A model generated the notes under the pieces. It searched no databases. It worked only from the letters and a program-made list of their open reading frames with translations, and was not told the origin of the DNA. Made by a program: the position numbers and the translations under genes. From NCBI RefSeq assembly GCF_014640315.1, contig NZ_BMGS01000009.1, positions 1-64,000 on the forward strand: a DNA stretch of 64,000 bases, given 5' to 3'. The DNA is from Hymenobacter glacieicola (GTDB taxonomy: Bacteria; Bacteroidota; Bacteroidia; Cytophagales; Hymenobacteraceae). Positions 19,142-27,803 of the stretch are shown one piece after another; position 1 is the first letter of the stretch; the number at the start of each line of letters is the position of its first letter.

Positions 19142-19173
19142 AACAGGGCCGACTGATATCAGTCGGCCCTGTT
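19142..19173 (-). terminator. Terminator between ispG and the small gene pair
   Basis: AACAGGGCCGACTGA and its exact 15-bp complement form a hairpin with a 2-nt loop just after the ispG stop. T-richness is more evident on the + strand; it is placed to end ispG transcription. Confidence 0.75.
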
Positions 19174-19183
19174 TGTTTTTGAA

Positions 19184-21250
19184 CTACCCCACCACCGGCT
19201 CCTCCAGCCGCACGGGTTCAATCCACTTGCCATCCTCGCGCATGAGGTCGATGAGCTGGTCCACGGCTTGTTCTTCGGGTACGGATTTCTTGATGACTTC
19301 CTGGCCGCGGTAGAGGGCAATTTTGCCTTTGCCCACGCCTACGTAGCCGTAGTCGGCGTCGGCCATTTCGCCGGGGCCGTTCACGATGCAGCCCATAATG
19401 CCGATTTTCACGCCCTTCAGGTGGTCGGTGCGCTTGCGGATCATGGCGGTGGTTTCCTGCAAATCGAACAAAGTGCGTCCGCAGCTGGGGCAACTGATGT
19501 ACTCCGTTTTGCTCATACGGGTGCGCGCGGCCTGCAGGATGCCGAAGGAGAGCTGATTGAGCTGGTCGATGGTCTGAAGCCACTCGGCTTTGGGGCGCTC
19601 GGGCAGCAGCTCGGTGCTCAGCACCACCCCGTCGCCGAGGCCGTCGAGGAGCAGACCGCCGACGTCGGTGGCGGCGTAGAGCTGGGTTTGCTCGGGCGTC
19701 AGCTCGGGGTACTGCCGGTTGATGAGTACGGGGTTGGTGAGGCCGCTCTGCATCAAGCGGAAAAAGGCCCGCCGGATTTCTGGCATGGCGTGGGCGTTAT
19801 CGGTGTAGAGGATAACCACGGCCGTAGCATCGGCGCGCAGCTGCTCCAGGGCGGCGGGCGTGAGCGAATCGAGGTTGTGGAATACGAAGTTCAGCTCCGG
19901 GTGCCGAGTGCTAGTCGTGGCGTACTCGGCTTGCGTAAGGACGGGGTAGTGCTCGGGGCGCTGGCCGCCATCCAGCCAGGCCGCATAATCCACAACTTCC
20001 TTCAGGCCGTTGGGCAGCATGAACGGAATGGGGCGCTGACCTGAGTACACGTAGTCGGCCCCGAGGTCGTTCATCTGGAACTTGTCGAGGAAGGCCGAGT
20101 AGAGGTGACCGGCGGCGCGCAGATCGGCGTACTCCAGGCCCGGCAGACGCGAGAGGTCGGCCATCACCCGGGGCACGTTCTGTCCGCCCAGGTTCAGCAC
20201 TTCGCGCGTAACGCGGCGGTGGTACTGGAATGGGTCAATTGGCGACAGATTAGCGTCATTGCTGATCAGTTCGGGCTTGAAGGCGTGCGCATCAGAAGCC
20301 AGGCTAGCCGTCGGAGCCGCGAAATCGGCCGTGAGGGGGGCAATGGGCTTGGCTTGCTGGGCCCGGTTGGTGTAGCGGTCAATGAGGGCACGGGCCACGG
20401 GGGCTTCGGCTTCGGGGGCTTCGGTGAGGCTCACGCGCACAGTGTCGCCGAGGCCGTCCTCTAGCAGCGTGCCAATGCCCACGGCCGACTTGATGCGGCC
20501 GTCTTCGGCCTCGCCGGCTTCGGTTACGCCCAGGTGCAGGGGGTAGGGCTGCAGGCCTTCCTCGTCGAGCTTCTGCACCAGCAGGCGGTAGGCCTGCACC
20601 ATCACCTGGGTGTTGCTGGCCTTCATGCTCAAAACCACGTTGTAGTAGTTTTCCTCCTCGCAGAGGCGCAAAAACTCCAGGGCCGATTCTACCATGCCCA
20701 ATGGAGTGTCCCCATACCGGCTCAGAATCCGGTCGGAAAGGGAGCCGTGGTTGGTGCCGATGCGCATGGCCGTGCCGTACTGTTTGCAGATCTGCACCAA
20801 GGGCCGGAACCGCTCCCGGATGCGCTCCACCTCGGCGGCGTAGGTAGCGTCGGTGTACTCAATGACGTCGAACTTCTTTTTGTCGGCGTAATTGCCGGGG
20901 TTCACGCGCACTTTCTCCACGATGCGGGCGGCCAGCTCGGCGGCGTTGGGCGTGAAGTGGATGTCGGCAATGAGGGGGACGTTGCAGCCACGCTTGCGCA
21001 GCTCCTTCTTGATTTCCAGCAGGTTCTGGGCCTCCTTCACGCTGGGCGCCGTGATGCGCACATATTCGCAGCCGGCCTCCACCATGCGCAGGGTTTGCTC
21101 CACTGAGCCCAGCGTATCCATAGTGTCCACGGTGGTCATGCTCTGCACCCGAATGGGGTTGAGCCCGCCCATGGGCAGGTCGCCGAGCTGAACTTCCCGG
21201 GAAAGGCGGCGCTGGTATTCAGTTAGGCTGGGGCAATAGATCTTATTCAT
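19184..21250 (-). CDS. ispG: 4-hydroxy-3-methylbut-2-enyl diphosphate synthase (long form)
   Basis: This 688-aa MEP-pathway enzyme converts methylerythritol cyclodiphosphate to HMBPP. The N-terminal TIM barrel (residues about 1-290, with VQSMTTVDT and TNHGSLSDRIL) and the C-terminal [4Fe-4S] domain are separated by an insert of roughly 250 residues, as in Bacteroidota, Chlamydiae and plants. Cluster ligands are Cys587 and Cys590 (CPSC) and Cys621 (GCIVNGPGE), with Glu628. The start ATG 21250 gives MNKIYCPSLTEYQRR. It is probably monocistronic. Confidence 0.96.
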   Translation of the reverse strand: MNKIYCPSLTEYQRRLSREVQLGDLPMGGLNPIRVQSMTTVDTMDTLGSVEQTLRMVEAGCEYVRITAPSVKEAQNLLEIKKELRKRGCNVPLIADIHFTPNAAELAARIVEKVRVNPGNYADKKKFDVIEYTDATYAAEVERIRERFRPLVQICKQYGTAMRIGTNHGSLSDRILSRYGDTPLGMVESALEFLRLCEEENYYNVVLSMKASNTQVMVQAYRLLVQKLDEEGLQPYPLHLGVTEAGEAEDGRIKSAVGIGTLLEDGLGDTVRVSLTEAPEAEAPVARALIDRYTNRAQQAKPIAPLTADFAAPTASLASDAHAFKPELISNDANLSPIDPFQYHRRVTREVLNLGGQNVPRVMADLSRLPGLEYADLRAAGHLYSAFLDKFQMNDLGADYVYSGQRPIPFMLPNGLKEVVDYAAWLDGGQRPEHYPVLTQAEYATTSTRHPELNFVFHNLDSLTPAALEQLRADATAVVILYTDNAHAMPEIRRAFFRLMQSGLTNPVLINRQYPELTPEQTQLYAATDVGGLLLDGLGDGVVLSTELLPERPKAEWLQTIDQLNQLSFGILQAARTRMSKTEYISCPSCGRTLFDLQETTAMIRKRTDHLKGVKIGIMGCIVNGPGEMADADYGYVGVGKGKIALYRGQEVIKKSVPEEQAVDQLIDLMREDGKWIEPVRLEEPVVG

Positions 21251-21434
21251 AACCCAATAGGGAGGCTTTTTTCAGAGGAGTAACAAAGGTAAGCAAGGAT
21301 TGTGCGCAATGCAGGAGCAGGAAATGACGATGCGGCCGGCAGGTATGGGCTTCGCAGCAGAGACGCCCACATGCGTCATTTTGCTAAAAAAAGGTCTGCA
21401 GCGCCGCTGTCTGGCTTATAGGCTGTATGAAGAA

Positions 21435-21534
21435 CGTCATGCAGAGCCGGAGGCGAAGCATCTCGCTCGACTGACATCTGGTCACTGCGGTAACGATTGC
21501 AGGCGAGATGCTTCGCCTCCAGCTCTGCATGACG
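21435..21534. repeat. GTCATGCAGAGC palindromic element
   Basis: Arms CGTCATGCAGAGC...GGCGAAGCATCTCGC and the complement ending GAGCTCTGCATGACG have few mismatches. It is the same subtype as the inner element at 14428-14520. The rest of the 413-bp gap between ispG and the thioredoxin gene shows no gene. Confidence 0.85.
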
Positions 21535-21663
21535 ACCGGGAAAGCGTAAAAATGCTTCGATAAACGGACGTCAGATCAAGCATAAAGTTTTGGGTGGTAG
21601 GTGAAGCCCTCCGCAACTTCTGGCCGTCTTGCCTGTCTTTACCCCAACTACTACCCTCCCACC

Positions 21664-22155
21664 ATGAACCAACTGAAATTTCTTGTGCTGGCCGCGGCCT
21701 TTTTGCTGCTGGCGTTGCCCGGCCAGGCCCAGAAAGTAGCCGTTATTAAGCTGCCGGAGCTGCAGAAGCGCCTGAGCCGCCCCACCGACACGACCTACGT
21801 AGTCAACTTCTGGGCTACTTGGTGCGCGCCCTGCGTGAAGGAGCTGCCCCACTTCGACCAGCTCACCACCACCTACGCCCGGCAGAAAGTGAAAGTGCTG
21901 CTGGTGAGTATGGACTACGCCTCCCAGCTCGACAAAAAAGTCAAGCCCTTCGTGCAGAAGCGCGCCCTGAAATCGGAAGTGGTGCTGCTCAATGAAACCG
22001 ACCCGAATACCTATCTTGACAAGGTAGATACCAAGTGGACCGGGGCCCTGCCGTTTACCATCATCCTGAACAACGCCCAGCGCAAACGAGTCACGTTTGA
22101 GCAGGAGCTTTCAGCCGAGGAACTGCACAAACAGGTGCAGGCTTTCGTGAAATAA
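21664..22155 (+). CDS. Exported TlpA-like thioredoxin
   Basis: This 163-aa protein has a signal peptide (MNQLKFLVLAAAFLLLALPG, AQA-type cleavage) and a thioredoxin fold with active site WCAPC in VVNFWATWCAPCVKELPHF. The cis-Pro region GALPFTIIL fits the fold. It likely acts in periplasmic thiol-disulphide chemistry. ATG 21664 places the signal peptide at the N-terminus. Another thioredoxin-fold gene follows 135 bp downstream, with a palindromic element between. Confidence 0.92.
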   Translation: MNQLKFLVLAAAFLLLALPGQAQKVAVIKLPELQKRLSRPTDTTYVVNFWATWCAPCVKELPHFDQLTTTYARQKVKVLLVSMDYASQLDKKVKPFVQKRALKSEVVLLNETDPNTYLDKVDTKWTGALPFTIILNNAQRKRVTFEQELSAEELHKQVQAFVK

Positions 22156-22176
22156 CTGTCATACAAAGCCACTGCT

Positions 22177-22254
22177 TGTCATTCCGAACGCAGTGAGAAA
22201 TCTGGGTTAAATCGTTAAGTAGTGAACCCAGATTCCTCCTGCGTCGGAATGACA
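22177..22254. repeat. TGTCATTCCGAACG palindromic element, partly degenerate
   Basis: Arms TGTCATTCCGAACGCAGTGAG and the partner ending CCTGCGTCGGAATGACA show small indels. It separates the two thioredoxin-fold genes. Confidence 0.75.
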
Positions 22255-22290
22255 CCCCAAGATATCTTCCACCTTTTTCCCAGTCATTTT

Positions 22291-22914
22291 ATGAAAAAGC
22301 TTCTTCCTTTTCTGGCGGCGTGCCTGGTGCTGGCCCTGAGCAGCTTTATTGTACTTCGGCCGGCGGCCGAGGGCTACCAGGTGGGCGATAAAGCCGCCGA
22401 CTTCAAGCTCAAGAACGTGGACGGCAAGCTGGTGTCGTTGGCTGATAACAAGGCGGCCAAGGGCTACATCGTGGTGTTTACCTGCAACACCTGCCCCTAC
22501 GCCAAGGCCTACGAGCAGCGCATCATCGACCTGAACACCAAGTACGCCGCCCAGGGCTACCCCGTGGTGGCCATCAACCCCAACGACCCGGCCGTAGCCC
22601 CCGGCGACTCCTTCGCCGACATGCAGAAGCGGGCCAAGGACAAGAAGTACGCCTTCCCCTACCTCCAGGACGAAACCCAGCAGGTAGCCCGCCAGTACGG
22701 CGCTACCCGCACGCCCCACCTCTACGTACTCACCCGCCAGGGCCAGGACTTCGTGGTGAGCTATATTGGAGCCATCGACGACAACTCCGAGGACGCCAAG
22801 CTGGTGAAAACCAAGTACCTGGAAAACGCCATGACCGACATCATCGCCGGTAAACCGGCTTCGGTAAACTCGACCAAAGCCATTGGCTGCACCATTAAGT
22901 GGAAGCGGGCCTAG
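22291..22914 (+). CDS. Exported peroxiredoxin-like/thioredoxin-family protein
   Basis: This 207-aa protein has an N-terminal hydrophobic signal or anchor (MKKLLPFLAACLVLALSSFI). An AhpC/TSA-like domain follows: YQVGDKAADFKLKNVDGK, then FTCNTCPYAKAYEQRI, whose CxxC occupies the redox position, and GATRTPHLYVL with the cis-Pro. This is the variant with CNTCPYA instead of WCxxC. It may be a periplasmic thiol reductase or peroxidase; which is not decidable. It ends at a strong bidirectional terminator. Confidence 0.9.
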   Translation: MKKLLPFLAACLVLALSSFIVLRPAAEGYQVGDKAADFKLKNVDGKLVSLADNKAAKGYIVVFTCNTCPYAKAYEQRIIDLNTKYAAQGYPVVAINPNDPAVAPGDSFADMQKRAKDKKYAFPYLQDETQQVARQYGATRTPHLYVLTRQGQDFVVSYIGAIDDNSEDAKLVKTKYLENAMTDIIAGKPASVNSTKAIGCTIKWKRA

Positions 22915-22937
22915 CCTCGTTAGCAGTTACTCCTCAT

Positions 22938-22969
22938 AAAAAAAGCCCGCTAGGTAGCGGGCTTTTTTT
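22938..22969. terminator. Bidirectional terminator
   Basis: AAAAAAAGCCCGCTA / TAGCGGGCTTTTTTT separates the convergent thioredoxin-family and oxidoreductase genes. Confidence 0.88.
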
Positions 22970-22985
22970 GTTGGCTGGAAGGAAG

Positions 22986-23645
22986 TTACGCCAGTTGCCC
23001 GGCCCGCGTAAACACTCCTTCCAATGTGTCGGTGCTGACGCCGGGGGTTTCGTCTAGGGCCGCGTTGATCATGGCCTGGGCTACTATGCGGGCATGAATG
23101 GGGCGGTAGGCGCGCAGCGGGGGCACCGCGCCAACTAACGAGGCCAGCACTAAACCCAGCTTTTCGCCCAGCCGCACCTGGGCGCGGCCGCCGGCCAGCA
23201 CCCCAGGCTGCAGAATCCGGATGCGCAGGAATGGCAGGCGCTTCACGTCGCGCTCGAGCTCGCCCTTTATTCGGTTGTAAAACACAAAGGAATCGGCATC
23301 AGCGCCGGCCGAGGAAACCAGCACGTAGGTAGTAACGCCGTTTTCGGCGGCGGCCCGGGCCGTGCGATACTGATAGGTGTAATCGACGTGGTACTGGGCC
23401 TCCTGACTGCCCGCCTGGCGCAGGGTAGTGCCCAGGGTCGAAAACAGCACGTCGCCGGTCAGCTGGTCGCGCCAGGTCTGGGGCTGGTCGAAATCGACGA
23501 GGTGTTCTTCCAGCTTGGGGTTTTGGTAACCGGTAGACCGGCGGACAAATACTTTGAGTTGGTCGAAACGGTTATCGAGCAGTAATTGGCGGAGCAACTG
23601 GTCGCCGACTAGGCCGGTGGCGCCAATGAGAAGAGCAGTACGCAT
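22986..23645 (-). CDS. NAD(P)-binding oxidoreductase, HTATIP2-like
   Basis: This 219-aa Rossmann protein starts MRTALLIGATGLVGDQLLRQ. It has FSTLGTTLRQAGS, YVLVSSAGADADS and a FLRIRILQPGVLAGGR segment, typical of the HTATIP2/YbjT-type atypical SDRs. Its substrate is unknown. ATG 23645 is chosen because the nucleotide-binding strand begins immediately. It lies downstream of the quinone reductase gene on the same strand (97-bp gap), so co-transcription is possible. Confidence 0.88.
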   Translation of the reverse strand: MRTALLIGATGLVGDQLLRQLLLDNRFDQLKVFVRRSTGYQNPKLEEHLVDFDQPQTWRDQLTGDVLFSTLGTTLRQAGSQEAQYHVDYTYQYRTARAAAENGVTTYVLVSSAGADADSFVFYNRIKGELERDVKRLPFLRIRILQPGVLAGGRAQVRLGEKLGLVLASLVGAVPPLRAYRPIHARIVAQAMINAALDETPGVSTDTLEGVFTRAGQLA

Positions 23646-23742
23646 ACAGACGAGGAAAGGAAGGTTGGAAGAACATACAGCGGGTAGCCCGGCCCGCTGA
23701 AAAACACCCTTCACTGGCGCGGGCGAAGGGCATAACGCAGGC

Positions 23743-24720
23743 TTAGCTACCTACCGTCAGCACTATTTTGCCAATGTGGGCGCTGCTTTCCAGCAGGCGG
23801 TGGGCGTCGGCGGCGGCAGTCAGGGGGAGCGTGGAGTGCAGGACGGGCCGGAAGCGCCGGTCGGGCAACAAGGGCCAGACGTGGCGCTCAACGTCCGCAG
23901 CCAGGGCCGCCTTGAACTCGGCGGAGCGGGGCCGCAGGGTGCTGCCCGTAATGGTGAGGCGGCGGGCCATTACTTCTAGGGCGTTGAACGGAGCAGTGCT
24001 TCCCTGCATGGCGTTAATGAACACCAGGCGGCCATCGTCGCGCAGCAGCCGCAGGTTTTTGGCGGTGTAGTCGCCCCCAATCATGTCCAGAATTACATCG
24101 GCCCCGCCGGCCTCTGCCACTACGGTTTCAAAGTCTTCTTCCCGGTAGTTCACCACAAGGTCGGCTCCCAGGGCCCGCACGGCGGCGCACTTTTCTTCGG
24201 AGCCGGCCGTGGCGGCTACGCGGCTGCCCAACAGGCAGGCCAACTGCACGGCCGTAACCCCAATGCCGCTGCTGCCGCCGTGCACCAGCAGCGTTTCACC
24301 GGGCTGCAGCTGCCCCCGCTGAAATACGTTGTGCCACACGGTAAATACCGTTTCCGGTAAGCTGGCCGCCTCGGCGAAGGTCCAGCCCGCGGGCCGGGGT
24401 AGGCAGTGGCGGGCATCTACGACTGCATACTCGGCGTAGCCGCCCTGGGCCAGCAGGGCGCACACGGCGGCGCCGGGTTGCCAGCAGGTAACCTCGGCCC
24501 CGCACGCTTCTATTACGCCCGCTACCTCCAGGCCGGGCACCAGGCCGCTCACGTCGCCGCTGCCGCGGTACTTGCCCTGGCGCAGCAGCACATCGGGCCG
24601 GTTAACGCCGGCCGCGTGCACTTTCAGGAGAACTTCGTGGGCGGCGGGTACCGGCCGGGGCATGTCCCGGACTTCCAACACCTCCGGGCCGCCGGGGCGG
24701 GTAATAACCAGTGCTTGCAT
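23743..24720 (-). CDS. Quinone oxidoreductase (MDR superfamily, PIG3-like)
   Basis: This 325-aa zinc-independent medium-chain dehydrogenase starts MQALVITRPGGPEVLEVRD. It has AAGVNRPDVLLRQGKYRG, PGLEVAGVIEACG, the Rossmann motif VHGGSSGIGVTAVQLA, and an end KIVLTVGS. It presumably reduces quinones or alkenals with NADPH. Structural zinc ligands are absent, as in the PIG3/QOR group. ATG 24720 fits the family; the upstream extension is rejected. Confidence 0.93.
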   Translation of the reverse strand: MQALVITRPGGPEVLEVRDMPRPVPAAHEVLLKVHAAGVNRPDVLLRQGKYRGSGDVSGLVPGLEVAGVIEACGAEVTCWQPGAAVCALLAQGGYAEYAVVDARHCLPRPAGWTFAEAASLPETVFTVWHNVFQRGQLQPGETLLVHGGSSGIGVTAVQLACLLGSRVAATAGSEEKCAAVRALGADLVVNYREEDFETVVAEAGGADVILDMIGGDYTAKNLRLLRDDGRLVFINAMQGSTAPFNALEVMARRLTITGSTLRPRSAEFKAALAADVERHVWPLLPDRRFRPVLHSTLPLTAAADAHRLLESSAHIGKIVLTVGS

Positions 24721-24839
24721 GGCAGAATAACGGACAGAAGTAGGCAAACAACTACGCAACGGGCGGGAAGTTCAGGTGGCTACGTTGCAATAAAGCGGGA
24801 AAGGCTATCCGCCGGCCGCCTTTTTCCGTTTCTTGCCTT

Positions 24840-25340
24840 ATGAAAAACATTTCCCTGCTTCCTCACTTCCTGCGCACGGCCGGGCAGCTTACGGGCCTGG
24901 CCGCGTGGCAAACCGGCCGCTTGTTTCGCAAGGCGGCCCAATCCGCGCTAGAATCGGTGCAGGAGGTACTTAGGGCGGAGGTGCAGAAAGGCAATGGGCA
25001 GCTCGTCCGCGACTTTCTGACCAGCAAGGCCCTACCCGCCGCCCGCAGTTTGTTGCTGGAGCGCATGACGGCCCGCCTGCTCGTTCGGCTGGGGCTGCGC
25101 GGGGCGTTGGCCTCCAGCGTGGTAGGCTGGGTGCTGCCGCTCGTGCTGGAACAATTGGTGAAAGCCGGGCAGAAGTCGGGGCTTTTCGACAAGCTCCGCG
25201 AGCAGGAGACGGTACAGGACACGCTGCAGCGGCTGGAGGAGCTGAAGCGGGCTACCTGGAAACGCCTCTCCCCCGACCACGGCAGCGGGGCCGAAGTGCT
25301 GCCCGATGACACGGAACTACCGCGGCAACTACCCGCCTGA
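24840..25340 (+). CDS. Hypothetical protein with amphipathic helices
   Basis: This 166-aa basic protein starts MKNISLLPHFLRTAGQLTGL. It appears mostly helical, with one moderately hydrophobic stretch (about 95-115, GALASSVVGWVLPLVLEQLV) that could contact the membrane, and a charged C-terminal coil. No known domain is recognised. It has chromosomal GC and codon use. It is divergent from the quinone reductase gene. Confidence 0.7.
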   Translation: MKNISLLPHFLRTAGQLTGLAAWQTGRLFRKAAQSALESVQEVLRAEVQKGNGQLVRDFLTSKALPAARSLLLERMTARLLVRLGLRGALASSVVGWVLPLVLEQLVKAGQKSGLFDKLREQETVQDTLQRLEELKRATWKRLSPDHGSGAEVLPDDTELPRQLPA

Positions 25341-25459
25341 GCCGGCCCAAAACGCCGGAATATTGTAAAAAATTCCGCCCCTCATTTTTATTCGTTTTTG
25401 TTGACTTTATGCCCTTACGAGGCAATCCGGGCCGGATTGCGCGCCCGTAAGTGGCGCCT

Positions 25460-25813
25460 ATGACTCAGCATTCTGCCTTACCGGAAGATGGAACTACCCA
25501 CCTTCCCATTGCGCCCAAAGCAGCCCTGCGCGACCTGTACCGCGTGGCCCGCCGCCTGCATTTTACTGACCCTTATGCCCCAGCCCGCCTAACCCGCATT
25601 GCCGATCAGGCGGAGTATTTTCTGCACGCGTGGCCCGCGGATGAATGGCCCCAAGCCCTGCACTCGGGTCAGATTCTGCCCTCCCGCGCCGTCCTGTTGG
25701 CCTGGGTGGCGGCAGCCAAACGTGAGGCCAGCATAGCCACAGTACCATGGTCGTATGCTTGCTGGCAGCGGGTTACTACTATTTTGCTGGCGGCTCTGGC
25801 ACCTTTTACGTAG
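25460..25813 (+). CDS. Hypothetical protein, helical
   Basis: This 117-aa protein starts MTQHSALPEDGTTHLPIAPK (ATG 25460; GTG 25451 is an alternative). It is predicted helical, with an RDLYRVARRLHF motif and Trp-rich segments (HAWPADEWPQAL, VAAAKREASIATVPWSYACW). No family is recognised. Codon use is normal for the chromosome. A real gene is likely from composition, but there is no independent support. Confidence 0.55.
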   Translation: MTQHSALPEDGTTHLPIAPKAALRDLYRVARRLHFTDPYAPARLTRIADQAEYFLHAWPADEWPQALHSGQILPSRAVLLAWVAAAKREASIATVPWSYACWQRVTTILLAALAPFT

Positions 25814-25986
25814 TGAATATACCCCTATTAATCAGCTCGTTATGATAACACATTACTACCCTATAGTAGGATTGCTGGACTAGCGGAAGCGGCAAAATCA
25901 ACCCTTGAGCTGCGCATTTTCGTAAGTAATTCTCTTCCTTGTTATAGTCTCAGGGGGTACTGTTTTGCCTATATGCTACTGCTTGT

Positions 25987-26325
25987 ATGGACTATTCTCT
26001 GCCTACCGCTCAGCTTCAACATCTTCGTGCAGAGCTACCTACGCTGCAGAAAGACCGCCTGGTGGATCAGCAACAGTTGCAGCACGCGGTACAGTTTTTC
26101 ATCGATGAGATATTCTCGCTTCCCCACGGCCGCTTCTTGCACCTGGACGGGCCTGCTCTCCGGCAGCAGTTCGCTCACCTCGACACCTTGTATCAACAGC
26201 TGGAGCAAGGCCATCTGCAGTTAAATCGGCCCGAGGATTGGCAGTTGATCATGCAGCAGATGTTGGTGGTCCTCGATAAAGTGCTGGCGGCGGAGGCAAC
26301 GCATCAGCTTGGCAAAAGCCGGTGA
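25987..26325 (+). CDS. Hypothetical Gln/Leu-rich helical protein
   Basis: This 112-aa acidic protein starts MDYSLPTAQLQHLRAELPTL. It is strongly helical and rich in Gln and Leu (QQQLQHAVQFFIDEIF, LYQQLEQGHLQL, IMQQMLVVLDKVL), so a small helical bundle or coiled coil is plausible. No family is recognised. The upstream gap contains TACTGTTTTG, close to a Bacteroidota -7 box. Confidence 0.6.
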   Translation: MDYSLPTAQLQHLRAELPTLQKDRLVDQQQLQHAVQFFIDEIFSLPHGRFLHLDGPALRQQFAHLDTLYQQLEQGHLQLNRPEDWQLIMQQMLVVLDKVLAAEATHQLGKSR

Positions 26326-26431
26326 GCAAGCTTTTTAGGCACCGGGCTACGGTCCTACCCCGTTACTGAAGCGGCAAGTACTCCATTCAGTATGATAACG
26401 TACTGTCAAACAAACACTTGCAAACACAGTC

Positions 26432-26471
26432 GTGGGGTAGGCTATCTGGTACACCGGACGGCCTACCCCAC
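26432..26471. repeat. 11-bp inverted repeat
   Basis: GTGGGGTAGGC and GCCTACCCCAC are exact complements separated by 18 nt, without a T-tract. It lies about 107 nt after the preceding stop in a 554-bp gap that otherwise holds only the weak small frame at 26698. It may be a terminator-like hairpin. Confidence 0.5.
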
Positions 26472-26697
26472 AGCCGTAGCAGGGCTAAGCCGAACACACT
26501 CAATTGGGTAGTAAGAGCGCGCCTCTGCTGGAGCATAGTAGGTAACAAGACGACCGGCCCTCAGAGACAGACCGAGGCGAACCAAATAGCAACTGGCTAA
26601 TAATGTCAATTGAGCAACGACCAGTCCGAAAACTGTTTCATCTTTACTTTGAAATACAAAGTTCTTTCTTTTCCTTTACATCGTCGTTCAGAACAGG

Positions 26698-26838
26698 ATG
26701 TCATTGTTCACTGCCACTAGTGAAAGTCAGCCCTGGGGTAGCACTACATTTCTGCTTTGCTTTTGTGTAGTGCTAATCTCGGCAGTAACGCCCGGTGTGC
26801 CACCCACTTTTCAAGCAGGTAAGCCTCTCGTTTTTTGA
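26698..26838 (+). CDS. Possible 46-aa single-pass membrane peptide
   Basis: The frame from ATG 26698 encodes MSLFTATSESQPWGSTTFLL, then a hydrophobic CFCVVLISAV segment and a short polar tail. A 10-bp inverted repeat (26739-26748 and 26766-26775) overlaps it. Neither a promoter nor conservation can be shown, so it may be a chance frame. The next gene starts 41 nt downstream. Confidence 0.22.
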   Translation: MSLFTATSESQPWGSTTFLLCFCVVLISAVTPGVPPTFQAGKPLVF

Positions 26839-26879
26839 TTTACCTTTAATATAAACCACACTTCTTCAACGCCACGGTT

Positions 26880-27179
26880 ATGGACAACGTGTCAAACCCT
26901 TCGACAATCGTTTCAAATGTAGCTGGCTGGCTATGTGGTCTGCTGACTGCGGGAATTGGCGTAGTTAATACGTTTTGGGGGAATGATCCTGGTTTTGGAA
27001 TTTTTATTTTTCTGCTTGCTTCCGTTTACTTTCCTCCGGTCAATGCCTTTATCAGGGAGAAAACAGGTCTGCGCATTCCCGTGGCAGCAAAATGGCTTTT
27101 GGGTTTCTTTATTCTGTGGGCTTCGCTAGGTGTGGGCGAGTTGTTTGATAAAATAGAGCTTATGCTGCAGTCTTTCTAA
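26880..27179 (+). CDS. Small membrane protein, paralogue 1
   Basis: This 99-aa protein has three predicted membrane segments (about residues 14-32, 38-56 and 69-86), with PPVNAFIREKTGLRIP between the second and third. The same plan and the core PPVN-F-K-G--IP recur in the next gene, so the two are tandem paralogues. It is more AT-rich than the chromosome. No family name is recognised. Confidence 0.75.
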   Translation: MDNVSNPSTIVSNVAGWLCGLLTAGIGVVNTFWGNDPGFGIFIFLLASVYFPPVNAFIREKTGLRIPVAAKWLLGFFILWASLGVGELFDKIELMLQSF

Positions 27180-27272
27180 CACTGTACTAGCAACCTTCAC
27201 AGGTGAAACAAGGCGCAAAGCACATTTTTTCAGATGTAGTATTTGGCTATTTTTAAAACAGCTACCGGCAGT

Positions 27273-27566
27273 ATGAGCAGTAATACAATACAAGCAAAGG
27301 CAGCTGTAACAAACGTAATAAGCTGGATTTTCGGAATTTCCGTTTTAGTAATTGGAATACTGAATATCGTTCTGGTTCACCCCGTGCCAGGCATTATTTA
27401 TCTTCTTCTTTCACTTGTCTTTCTGCCTCCGGTAAATACATTTTTTAAAAATAAAATGGGGGTTTCTATTCCTCGGGTGGTGCAAATTATTTTAGCCGTT
27501 ATTATTATTCAGTTTACGTTGGGAGTAAGTGACCTTGGAGATATGATTGATGATTGGCTTATTTGA
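27273..27566 (+). CDS. Small membrane protein, paralogue 2
   Basis: This 97-aa protein (ATG 27273; TTG 27243 is an alternative) has three hydrophobic segments and the shared core LPPVNTFFKNKMGVSIPR. It aligns with the preceding gene through nearly its full length (GIGVVN/VIGILN, YFPPVNAF/FLPPVNTF, SLGVGEL/TLGVSDL). The two lie in one orientation 93 bp apart and were probably created by duplication. The function is unknown. Confidence 0.75.
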   Translation: MSSNTIQAKAAVTNVISWIFGISVLVIGILNIVLVHPVPGIIYLLLSLVFLPPVNTFFKNKMGVSIPRVVQIILAVIIIQFTLGVSDLGDMIDDWLI

Positions 27567-27599
27567 ATTTTACGATAGCCGCAGTAATTCAGCGCACAC

Positions 27600-27703
27600 C
27601 GGCAACCTTCGTCAAAGGCAAATAGCTCGGCCAGGGTCAGCATCTTTTCCAGCGAGGCGCTGGGCAGCGGATACGTGGCGTGCAGAATCTCGGGCAAGGT
27701 CAT
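27600..27703 (-). pseudogene. Possible N-terminal remnant of a cyclic-nucleotide-binding-type regulator
   Basis: On the minus strand from ATG 27703 the frame reads MTLPEILHATYPLPSASLEK, then ML.LAELFAFDEG, which resembles the first 30 residues of Crp/Fnr-type regulators in this phylum (helix before the cNMP-binding barrel). After FAFDEG the similarity ends and the frame runs into unrelated AT-rich sequence. GC content changes at the same place. It is best read as a truncated remnant; the assignment is weak. Confidence 0.3.
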
Positions 27704-27803
27704 GAGCAAGCGTACGGAAGGGCCACGAAAAGCGCCCAAGATCAGAAGCGCCGCCCGCATTTCCATTGCCCCTACCTACCCAACCATGCCCTCAAACCAA
27801 CAC

